26,581 nt of DNA. Source: Solidesulfovibrio magneticus. Its GTDB lineage: Bacteria; Desulfobacterota; Desulfovibrionia; Desulfovibrionales; Desulfovibrionaceae. The notes below the pieces were generated by a model. That model saw nothing but the letters and a program-made list of their open reading frames with translations. It made no database searches and was not told where the DNA came from. This document shows, piece after piece, positions 15,780-22,161 of this stretch. A program made the position numbers and the translations under genes. Location: the NCBI GenBank assembly GCA_002482565.1, contig DLGG01000139.1:9708-36288 (forward strand). Reading direction: 5' to 3'. How positions within the stretch are numbered: position 1 is the first letter of the stretch; each line of letters begins with the position of its first letter.

Positions 15780-17771
15780 ATGGCCCAGGACCCCGCCCGT
15801 TCCGATGTTCCCGCCGCCCCGGGCGCGACCACGCCCGTGGTCGCCACCTGCACCCGCGACTGTCCCAGCGCCTGCGGTTTGATCGCCCATGTCCGGGACG
15901 GCCGGGTGGTCAAACTGACCGGCAACCCCGCCCATCCCGTCAACCGGGGCACGGCCTGCCGCAAGACGCCGGGCTTCCTGCGCCGCATGAACAGCGACAA
16001 GCGGGTGACCACGCCGCTGCGGCGCGTGGCCGGCCAGTGGACGCCGGTCTCCTGGGATGACGCCCTGGACGAGATGGCTGAGCGCCTCAAGGATTGCGTG
16101 GCCCGCCATGGCTCGGAGTCGATCCTGTACTACATGGGCTTTGGCGAACGCACGGCGCTCAAAATCGTCAACGCCCGGTTTTTTGCGCACCTGGGCGGCG
16201 TGACCACCCTTCGCGGCACACTGTGCGGCGGCACGGGCTACGCCGCCCAGGGCCTGGACTACGGCCCCCGCGTCTCCCACGATCCCCTGGACCTCCAAAA
16301 CGCCCGCACCATCGTCTTGTGGGGCAGAAATCCCGCCGCCACCCAGTTCGGGCTCATGCCGCATCTGCGCGCCGCCCGGGAGCGCGGAGCCAGCATCGTG
16401 CTGATCGATCCGCGCCAAAGCGAATCCGCCGCTCTGGCCGATTTGCTCGTACAGCCCCGGCCCGGCCGCGACGCCTTCCTGGCCTTGGCCGTGGCCAAGC
16501 GCATCATCGAGGCCGGCTGGGAGGATCGCGCCTTTCTCGAAACCCGGGCCGACAATCTGGCCGGCTACCTGGCCTTGCTGGCCCGGTGGAGCATGGACGA
16601 GCTGGTCGCCGCCTGCGACGTGCCCTTGTCCAGCGTCGCCGCTCTGGCCGAGGCCTACGCCCAGGGCAAGCCCACGGCCACCATGCTCGGCTGGGGCTTG
16701 CACCGCTTCACGCTGGGGCATGAGATGGTGCGCGCCGTGGACGCCCTGGGCGCGGTCTCGGGCAACATCGGCCTGGCCGGCGGCGGCGTGTCCCAGGGCT
16801 TCGAGGAGTGGGGGCCTTACGACCCGGACCTGTGGGGCGAGAGTCTGCATCCGCCCCGGCGAAAGCTGCTCATGCCGCTAATCGGCCGGGAGATCCTCGA
16901 AGCCAAGGACCCGCCGGTGGAAATGGCCGTCATCACCGCCGCCAATCCGGTCTGCATGGCCCCGAATTCCGACCTCGTGGCCAAGGCGCTTAACCGTGTG
17001 CCTTTTGTGGTCCACATGAATCTTTTCCTCGACGACACGGCCGAGGACGCCGACCTGTTTTTGCCCTGCGCCGCGTTTTACGAGCAGCGCGATCTGGTGG
17101 CGAGCTTTGGTCACAACTACGTCGGGCCGCTGGTGCGCGCCGTTTCTCCGCCCGGACAGTGCCGCAGCCAGTTCGACATCTTCATGGACCTTGGCCGGCG
17201 GTTTCCCTTTGCCGGGGAGTACGTCAAGACCGAGGAGGAGTGGCTGCGGCTGCTCATCCGGCCGCTTTTGGAAAAAGGCGTGGCCTGGGACGACCTCTGG
17301 AAGGGGCCGGTGCGCATCCCGGACGCGCCCATGGTCCCCTGGGCCGACGGCCGGTTCGACACGCCAACCGGACGGTTTCAGCTGCTCACTGAGGTGACGG
17401 CCTGCGAGGATTGCCGCGACGCCGCCCGCTATCCCTTCACGCTGCTCACCGTCGGCCCGGTCGATCACCTGTGTTCCGAGCGCGAGCCGGGCTATGACTC
17501 GGGGCCGCTGGAAATCGCCATGGCGTCGGAAGCGGCCACGCGGCTGGGCATCGCCGACGGTTCGCCGGCCCGGCTCGTCAGTGCGCTTGGCGAACTGACC
17601 GTGACCGTGCGCCACGACGAGACGTCGCGGGCTGATGTCGTGTCCTGCGGTCGTGGCGGCTGGCTCTCCCACGGCCAGGGCGTAAACCGCCTCATCCCGG
17701 ACATGGTCAGCGCGGTGGGCGAGGGCACGCCGTATTACGAAGCCCGTGTGGACGTGGAGCGGCTGTCATGA
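15780..17771 (+). CDS. Molybdopterin-dependent oxidoreductase (DMSO reductase family)
   Basis: Read from the ATG at 15780 (GGAGG at 15771-15775), the protein has 663 residues. The N-terminus carries a [4Fe-4S] site, C24-x3-C28-x3-C32 with C60, followed by the bis-MGD fold. C149 in RGTLCGGTGY is in the position of the Mo ligand, so this would be a Cys-ligated enzyme. Further motifs are IVLWGRNPAATQ, IVLIDPR and TAANPVCMAPN. It lacks a Tat signal, so the enzyme is cytoplasmic, and no separate Fe-S or membrane subunit is present. It overlaps the next gene by 4 bases (ATGA). That partner is truncated, so the operon is broken here. The substrate cannot be inferred; formate dehydrogenase is unlikely because the usual catalytic His-Gly-Pro context is absent. 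Confidence 0.88.
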   Translation: MAQDPARSDVPAAPGATTPVVATCTRDCPSACGLIAHVRDGRVVKLTGNPAHPVNRGTACRKTPGFLRRMNSDKRVTTPLRRVAGQWTPVSWDDALDEMAERLKDCVARHGSESILYYMGFGERTALKIVNARFFAHLGGVTTLRGTLCGGTGYAAQGLDYGPRVSHDPLDLQNARTIVLWGRNPAATQFGLMPHLRAARERGASIVLIDPRQSESAALADLLVQPRPGRDAFLALAVAKRIIEAGWEDRAFLETRADNLAGYLALLARWSMDELVAACDVPLSSVAALAEAYAQGKPTATMLGWGLHRFTLGHEMVRAVDALGAVSGNIGLAGGGVSQGFEEWGPYDPDLWGESLHPPRRKLLMPLIGREILEAKDPPVEMAVITAANPVCMAPNSDLVAKALNRVPFVVHMNLFLDDTAEDADLFLPCAAFYEQRDLVASFGHNYVGPLVRAVSPPGQCRSQFDIFMDLGRRFPFAGEYVKTEEEWLRLLIRPLLEKGVAWDDLWKGPVRIPDAPMVPWADGRFDTPTGRFQLLTEVTACEDCRDAARYPFTLLTVGPVDHLCSEREPGYDSGPLEIAMASEAATRLGIADGSPARLVSALGELTVTVRHDETSRADVVSCGRGGWLSHGQGVNRLIPDMVSAVGEGTPYYEARVDVERLS

Positions 17772-17932
17772 TCGCCCGCGAATGGAAATGCACCCTGCCG
17801 CGTCGCCATCGCGACGGCTTCATGGCGCATCTCTACGCCACGGGCGTGGCCGAGACCTCGGCGCTGCCGGGCTATCGCGGCTATCAGATTCTGGAGCGCG
17901 AGCTTTTTAAATATAATTTATGTTGCTGTTAA
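17768..17932 (+). pseudogene. Truncated ABM-like (antibiotic biosynthesis monooxygenase-type) gene
   Basis: The ATG at 17768 overlaps the molybdoenzyme stop (ATGA). The first 45 codons are GC-rich and read MIAREWKCTLPRRH, then LPGYRGYQILERE, which matches my recollection of the N-terminus of small dimeric ABM/ferredoxin-fold proteins of about 95-100 residues. At about 17906 the composition switches abruptly to AT-rich, and the frame ends after FKYNLCCC at 17932. Roughly half the domain, including the second beta-alpha-beta unit, is gone. No remainder is found on the far side of the island. The most economical reading is that the island insertion, with loss of adjoining DNA, cut this gene. Domain assignment is by pattern memory; the truncation itself is directly visible. 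Confidence 0.75.
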
Positions 17933-18075
17933 ATTCATGATGGTGTAATTTATATTTCTATAAAATCATTGGAGGATGTGTATGGCTTTGAAAGAATGAG
18001 ACTTTCAGCGTCGGATGTTGTCGATTGGAGTAGATGCGACTCGGAACATTATTACAAAATAATATAAGAGGAATT
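17933..18075 (+). other. AT-rich leader of the Sir2-HerA operon
   Basis: This stretch must hold the operon promoter; it is rich in TATATT/TATAAA-like words (17948-17965), but no single -35/-10 pair stands out. GGAGG at 17971-17975 is correctly spaced before an ATG at 17982, yet that frame is only five codons long (MALKE). In another frame a short peptide runs from an ATG at 17996 to 18067 and begins MRLSASDVVDW, ending just before the Sir2 ribosome-binding site. Either could be a leader peptide or the remains of a lost first gene. Confidence 0.4.
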
Positions 18076-19293
18076 ATGAGGTCGTCATTTCATAATCCAG
18101 ATAGATATATGAATGATCTCCGGCAGATAATTTCACAAGGTCGAAAAAGGATTGGGATATTAATTGGTGCCGGTGCGCCTTATGGAATAAGAGTTAATGA
18201 AAGTAATTCTATTGTTGAAAATGGTGGTTTTCCGCTGATTCAGAATGTTGAAGGACTCACAAAAGTTGTTTTTGAAACAATTGGTGAGTCAAATGTCGTG
18301 TTGAAAATAATACAAGAAGAAATTGGAGAAGGTAGTAATATAGAAAGATTGCTTACTAGAATAAGATTATTGTCAGAGGTTTTGAATTGTAATTGTATGC
18401 ACGGGTGTAATGGTGATTCATATGGAGAAATAGCAACTAAAATTTGTAAAATAATCGGAAGCCAGGTTAATGTCAGTCTCCCTAAAAACCAAAATCCTTA
18501 CACGACATTGGTGTCATGGATAGGTGGTGTAGATCGTCCTCATCCAATAGAAATATTTACGACAAATTATGACACATTGTTTGAACAGGCTCTTGAGAGT
18601 GTTCAATTGGCTTATTTTGATGGTTTTGTTGGATCAAATGAGCCGTTTTTTGATCCACCGAGTGTTGCAAATAACGACTTGCCCACTAGGTGGGTAAGGT
18701 TGTGGAAAATGCATGGTTCTCTCGGTTGGAGCACAAATAGCGAAGGTTCTGTTGTGAGGATGGGTGGAAGTTCAGCTAGCGAACTAATTTACCCTGAGCA
18801 TTTAAAGTACGGTAAAATTCAAAAATTGCCTTATGCATCTTTGCTTGAGCGTTTGAAAGTTTTTTTGATGACCCCTGATACATTATTGTTGGCCTGTGGA
18901 TTTTCTTTTAGGGACGCTCATATTTCTTCAACGATTGAAGAGTCGTTGTCCGCGAATCCTTCTGCGAGTGTATTTGCTTTTCAGTTTGGAAATATCAAGA
19001 ATGAAGATGCTGTAGTCGAAATTGCATGCCGCAGACCAAACTTAAGCGTGTATTCGCGTGATGAAGCAATTATTTTCGGCGTTCCGGCTCCTTGGAAGCC
19101 AGGAGATTTGCCTTCAAAAGAGTGGAGGTTTATTCGTTCTACTTATTGGAAAACCATGGGTGAAAGTGAAGATGGGCATTTTGTTTTAGGAGATTTTAAT
19201 TATTTTGCGAAGTTTTTTACTGCAGCGCAGACTGAACAAGTAAAAGTCGAAGTTAGTTTGCCGGCATTCGAAGTGCAAGGGGTTTCCGATTGA
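18076..19293 (+). CDS. Sir2-like NAD-hydrolase-type protein of a Sir2-HerA defence system
   Basis: From the ATG at 18076 (GAGG 4 bases upstream) the protein has 405 residues; an earlier in-frame ATG at 18034 would add 14 and has no ribosome-binding site. The Sir2 fold is seen in the NAD-binding loop GAGAPYGIR (G31-A32-G33, lacking the usual SxxSGIPDFR wording), TNYD with N164, and the catalytic histidine H213 in KMHGS. LLLACGFSFRDAHI (after residue 270) matches the GxSxxD element. The two catalytic residues are present, so NAD cleavage is plausible. In characterised Sir2-HerA systems the two proteins form a large complex that blocks phage by NAD depletion or nucleic-acid cleavage. The next gene, 32 bases downstream, is herA-like, supporting this role. 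Confidence 0.9.
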   Translation: MRSSFHNPDRYMNDLRQIISQGRKRIGILIGAGAPYGIRVNESNSIVENGGFPLIQNVEGLTKVVFETIGESNVVLKIIQEEIGEGSNIERLLTRIRLLSEVLNCNCMHGCNGDSYGEIATKICKIIGSQVNVSLPKNQNPYTTLVSWIGGVDRPHPIEIFTTNYDTLFEQALESVQLAYFDGFVGSNEPFFDPPSVANNDLPTRWVRLWKMHGSLGWSTNSEGSVVRMGGSSASELIYPEHLKYGKIQKLPYASLLERLKVFLMTPDTLLLACGFSFRDAHISSTIEESLSANPSASVFAFQFGNIKNEDAVVEIACRRPNLSVYSRDEAIIFGVPAPWKPGDLPSKEWRFIRSTYWKTMGESEDGHFVLGDFNYFAKFFTAAQTEQVKVEVSLPAFEVQGVSD

Positions 19294-19325
19294 TCTTTGA
19301 AGCCGTATGGCAGGATTGATAATTT

Positions 19326-21389
19326 ATGATCGAAATTTATAATACATCATCTACATTCTTGGGGAATGTATTGTCTGTTTCTGGTGCGACAATTACTGTT
19401 AAGCTGTCAGAAGTCGTCGCATCTGGTCATGCAATTATAAATGGGAGTGCTTATAGAATTGGGCAGGTTGGTAGTTTTGTTAGGGTTCCATTGGGCTATC
19501 AAGATCTTTATGGGATAGTGTCTGAAGTTGGTATTAGTGCCATTCCTTCTTCGGTAGCAATCGTTAATGAAGACGTAAATCGTTGGATGACGGTTCAGTT
19601 GGTCGGCGAGTCGATTGGTAATACGTTTGAGCGTGGAATTAGTCAGTATCCTAATGTTAATGATGAAGTCCATTTGGTTACAGAAGACTATCTTGGAAGA
19701 ATATATGGAAATGTTTCGATAGATCAGGTCCCGATAGGAAGACTTTCAAGTGCCGAAAATATTGTTGTCAAGATTGATTTAAATAAGATTGTGTCACGAC
19801 ATTCGTCTGTCGTTGGGTCGACAGGTTCAGGTAAGTCAACGACAGTAGCTAGTTTGTTGCGCTCTATTGTTATATCTGATTCTAAAGAAAGTAATTATCC
19901 AAGAGCTAGAATAATTTTGATTGATATTCATGGCGAATACTCTAGTGCGCTTCGTGATGTTGCAAGGATATTTACCATAAATCCTAATGCGGATGAGTCT
20001 GAACTGTTTGTGCCTTATTGGGCGCTTGAATCGTTTGATTTGGTTAATTTTTTGACAGGTGGCATTTCTGAAGATAAAATTACACATTTTTTTGATAAAA
20101 TAGTTGAACTTAAAATAGATTCATCTAGTAATAGTGATTTTCAGGGTGTTGATTTTGATTCAATTACCGTTGATACGCCCTTGCCGTATAGTTTGAAAAG
20201 AATGTGGTACGAATTAATAGATCCAGAGTTGCGAACGTATGAAGGGCAAAATAGAGATGAGCCGGCGCTATTGAGTGAAGGCAACCCTTCTAAATTGATA
20301 GCGCCTCAATACAAAAAACATGGACTCGGCAGCAAAGGGCCTTTTATAAATCAAGCGGCTGGTGGATATAAGCGACAGCTTAATATCATGAGGTCTAGGC
20401 TGTTAGATAAGCGGTATGATTTTTTGTTGCATCCAGGTGACTGGGAGCCTGGGCTGGATGGCACTGTCAATAAAGACTTGCCAGAATTGCTCGAATGTTG
20501 GCTTGGAAATTCTGCTCCAATTACGATATTAGACTTGTCTGGAGTACCTAGTGTTGTTCTTATAAGACTTGTTGGTGCGATATTGAGAATAATATATGAT
20601 GCAATGTTTTGGAGTCGATACAAAAGTGAGGGTGCAACTGATCGTCCTTTGTTGGTTGTTATGGAGGAAGCGCATAGGTATTTAACAAAAGAAATCGATG
20701 ATTCTGCTAAGGCAATTGTTCAAAGGATTGTTAAAGAAGGTAGAAAGTACGGAATTGGGGCAATGATTGTTAGTCAAAGGCCTTCGGAGATTGATGAAAC
20801 TATTTTGTCGCAATGCGGGACGAGTATAGCTTTGCGCCTCTCAAATGCAACGGATCGAACAAAAGTACAAAGTACTATGCCAGATAACTTGTCTAATTTG
20901 ATGGAGTTGCTGCCAGTTCTCAAAACTGGTGAGGCAATTATTACGGGTGAGGCTGCAAGATTGCCTTTGCGCTGTAGAGTTAATCTTCCTCCGCTTGATA
21001 AACTTCCGAGCAGTAGCGACCCAGTTGTTTCGGAGAAGTGGAGTATTTCAAGCATAAAAGAAGATTATGAGAGAGTTGTTGCGTCATGGCGTGCGCAATC
21101 GCCATATTTTCAATCTCAGAGTCTTGGTTCAGTTCGGCGTGCTGTTGATGATCAAGATGTAAATAAAGAGGTTGATATGAACAGACATTTTGTGACGTCG
21201 AGCAGTGTTCAGTCGGTGGGGTATGATTCTTCTTCTCAAACACTAGAGGTTGAGTTTCAAAACGGCTCTATTTATCAGTATTATAACGTTCCTGAAGAGG
21301 TTTTTATGGCTCTTATGGAAGCGTCGTCAAAAGGGAAATTTTTAGCGTATCAGATTAAAAATGTGTTTCCATATTCAAGAGTTGGTTGA
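19326..21389 (+). CDS. herA: HerA/FtsK-type ATPase with C-terminal KTSC domain
   Basis: The 687-residue protein opens with a HAS-barrel-like region (about 1-110), then a RecA-type HerA core. Walker A is GSTGSGKST with K170; Walker B is LLVVMEEAHRY with E447/E448. The segment EGRKYGIGAMIVSQRPSEIDETILSQCGT that follows is typical of HerA and contains the sensor and arginine-finger region. After the core, residues 622-687 form a KTSC domain: SVGYDSSSQTLEVEF, the YxY motif in IYQYYNVPEEVF, then SSKGKFLAYQIKNVFPYSRV. KTSC is a roughly 60-residue module known from the C-terminus of some lysyl-tRNA synthetases and as single-domain proteins, proposed to bind RNA. The fusion to HerA is unusual. As partner of Sir2 this should be a hexameric motor or sensor. 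Confidence 0.92.
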   Translation: MIEIYNTSSTFLGNVLSVSGATITVKLSEVVASGHAIINGSAYRIGQVGSFVRVPLGYQDLYGIVSEVGISAIPSSVAIVNEDVNRWMTVQLVGESIGNTFERGISQYPNVNDEVHLVTEDYLGRIYGNVSIDQVPIGRLSSAENIVVKIDLNKIVSRHSSVVGSTGSGKSTTVASLLRSIVISDSKESNYPRARIILIDIHGEYSSALRDVARIFTINPNADESELFVPYWALESFDLVNFLTGGISEDKITHFFDKIVELKIDSSSNSDFQGVDFDSITVDTPLPYSLKRMWYELIDPELRTYEGQNRDEPALLSEGNPSKLIAPQYKKHGLGSKGPFINQAAGGYKRQLNIMRSRLLDKRYDFLLHPGDWEPGLDGTVNKDLPELLECWLGNSAPITILDLSGVPSVVLIRLVGAILRIIYDAMFWSRYKSEGATDRPLLVVMEEAHRYLTKEIDDSAKAIVQRIVKEGRKYGIGAMIVSQRPSEIDETILSQCGTSIALRLSNATDRTKVQSTMPDNLSNLMELLPVLKTGEAIITGEAARLPLRCRVNLPPLDKLPSSSDPVVSEKWSISSIKEDYERVVASWRAQSPYFQSQSLGSVRRAVDDQDVNKEVDMNRHFVTSSSVQSVGYDSSSQTLEVEFQNGSIYQYYNVPEEVFMALMEASSKGKFLAYQIKNVFPYSRVG

Positions 21390-21395
21390 TTACAA

Positions 21396-21592
21396 CAAAA
21401 GGCCGCCCCGCTGAATCCATGAACAGCAAGGCGGCAGCCGTTGGAAGTCCATTCAACCAGTCGGCCAACCAGCCCTCAATAAATTGGTGATCCTCGCAAG
21501 CTTCCCCGTTTCCAAGGCGTCAGCCAACGCACCCGCTCTGTCTTCACTGTCGATCGCTTTGTTCAGTCAGTTGTTGGGCATACCCACCATAG
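21396..21592 (-). repeat. Degenerate direct duplicate of the ferredoxin 3' end and terminator
   Basis: The segment aligns along its length with 21639-21838. Shared words include GCCGCCCCGCT (21402 and 21645), TCCTCGCA-GCTTCCCCGTTT, TGTCTTC-CTGTCGATC and TTGTTGGGCATA (21571 and 21817). The terminator stem is damaged here: the right arm reads AGCAAGGCGGC, so two of eleven pairs are lost. It begins 7 bases after the herA stop codon. Confidence 0.88.
21475..21592 (-). pseudogene. Decayed 3' fragment of a nif-type [2Fe-2S] ferredoxin gene
   Basis: Read on the minus strand this fragment gives VGMPNN, then a TGA (21567-21569) where the intact gene has Trp, then NKAIDSED and DALE, matching VVMPNNWWYKEIDSED and DALE of the intact gene at 21720. 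One base is missing in the run corresponding to the Asn codon after DALE, shifting the frame, and the stop codon is lost (GAG at 21475-21477). Only the last third of the gene is represented; the cysteine ligands are absent. It cannot make a working ferredoxin. Confidence 0.85.
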
Positions 21593-21638
21593 CTCACCCT
21601 CGGCTACAGTTTCTAGAGCCAGACGGAAAATTCACCGC

Positions 21639-21679
21639 AAAAAAGCCGCCCCGCTGGGTCCGTGAACAGCGGGGCGGCT
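21639..21679 (-). terminator. Intrinsic terminator of the nif operon
   Basis: A perfect 12-bp GC-rich stem (21644-21655 with 21668-21679, 12-base loop) is followed on the minus strand by a T run (A run at 21639-21644 on the plus strand). It starts 41 bases after the ferredoxin stop codon and is a textbook rho-independent terminator for the nifH-to-ferredoxin transcript. Confidence 0.9.
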
Positions 21680-21719
21680 ACCGTATGGGAGTCCAATCCA
21701 AGCGGTTGGCAAACCGGCT

Positions 21720-22025
21720 CTACGTGAACAGGTGGTCCTCGCAGGCTTCCCCGTTTTCCAGGGCGTCGAGAATCTCATCCACCTTGTCTTCGCTGTCGAT
21801 CTCTTTGTACCACCAGTTGTTGGGCATAACCACCACAACCGGTCCGTCCTCGCACTGCTTGAGGCAGCCCGTGCTCACCACCCGGGCGTCGATGTCCCGG
21901 TCGAGAATGCCTTCTTCCATGTAGCCCAGCAGATTGTGCGAGCCTTTTTTGTGGCAGATGCCCTTGGCCTCGCCCTTGACGCGAAAGCTCGCGCAGACGT
22001 TGATCAGGTATTGCGGCTTTTCCAT
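21720..22025 (-). CDS. nif-linked thioredoxin-like [2Fe-2S] ferredoxin
   Basis: The 101-residue protein has four cysteines, C11, C24, C54 and C58 (spacing x12, x29, x3), which is the ligand pattern of thioredoxin-fold [2Fe-2S] ferredoxins of the Clostridium pasteurianum / Azotobacter FeSII-related group. STGCLKQCEDGPVVVVMPNNWWY is typical, and a fifth cysteine (C95) is near the C-terminus. It is the last gene of the nif operon, 136 bases after nifK, in a position where such ferredoxins are often found. A role in electron supply to, or protection of, nitrogenase is inferred from position only. A decayed copy of its 3' end lies at 21475-21592. Confidence 0.9.
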   Translation of the reverse strand: MEKPQYLINVCASFRVKGEAKGICHKKGSHNLLGYMEEGILDRDIDARVVSTGCLKQCEDGPVVVVMPNNWWYKEIDSEDKVDEILDALENGEACEDHLFT

Positions 22026-22096
22026 GTTCCCTACGTCTCCCTCGTGTTGCGTCCCTTCACAATCCCAACAAGTGCCAGCCGGCTGATTTCCAAAGT

Positions 22097-22152
22097 CCCG
22101 GTGTGACGTCCTCGTGATCGCGGTTGTCGCGTCGCGAGGACATCACACCGGG
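22097..22152 (-). promoter_or_regulatory. Long intercistronic hairpin between nifK and ferredoxin gene
   Basis: Arms 22097-22114 and 22135-22152 are 18-base inverted repeats with one difference, enclosing 20 bases. In RNA made from the minus strand the odd position is a U-G pair, so all 18 positions pair; in plus-strand RNA it would be an A-C mismatch. This points to selection on the nif mRNA. No T run follows, so it is more likely an mRNA stabiliser or partial attenuator protecting nifHDK message than a terminator. Confidence 0.7.
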
Positions 22153-22161
22153 GAGCGGTCT

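Larger units (their letters stand above)
17906..21395. other. AT-rich horizontally acquired defence island (Sir2-HerA)
   Basis: Base composition drops sharply at about 17906 and rises again at about 21396. By eye the interior is near 40% GC against well above 60% on both sides, and codons end mostly in A/T. The island holds only the sir2-like and herA-like genes plus a 143-base leader. No integrase, transposase, tRNA, or flanking direct repeat was found, so it looks like cargo left after transfer by an unknown route. The left edge truncates the ABM-like gene; the right edge meets a decayed duplicate of the ferredoxin 3' end. Confidence 0.8.

Noticed and set aside
17906..21395. Island as an integrative element with attachment sites
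   Set aside because: No integrase, recombinase, transposase or tRNA was found, and no direct repeat links 17890-17920 to 21380-21400. The ferredoxin duplicate is only at the right side, so it is not an att pair.
21396..21435. Hairpin after herA as its terminator
   Set aside because: Two pairs of the stem are lost and no T run follows on the plus strand; it is better explained as the decayed copy of the nif terminator on the other strand.
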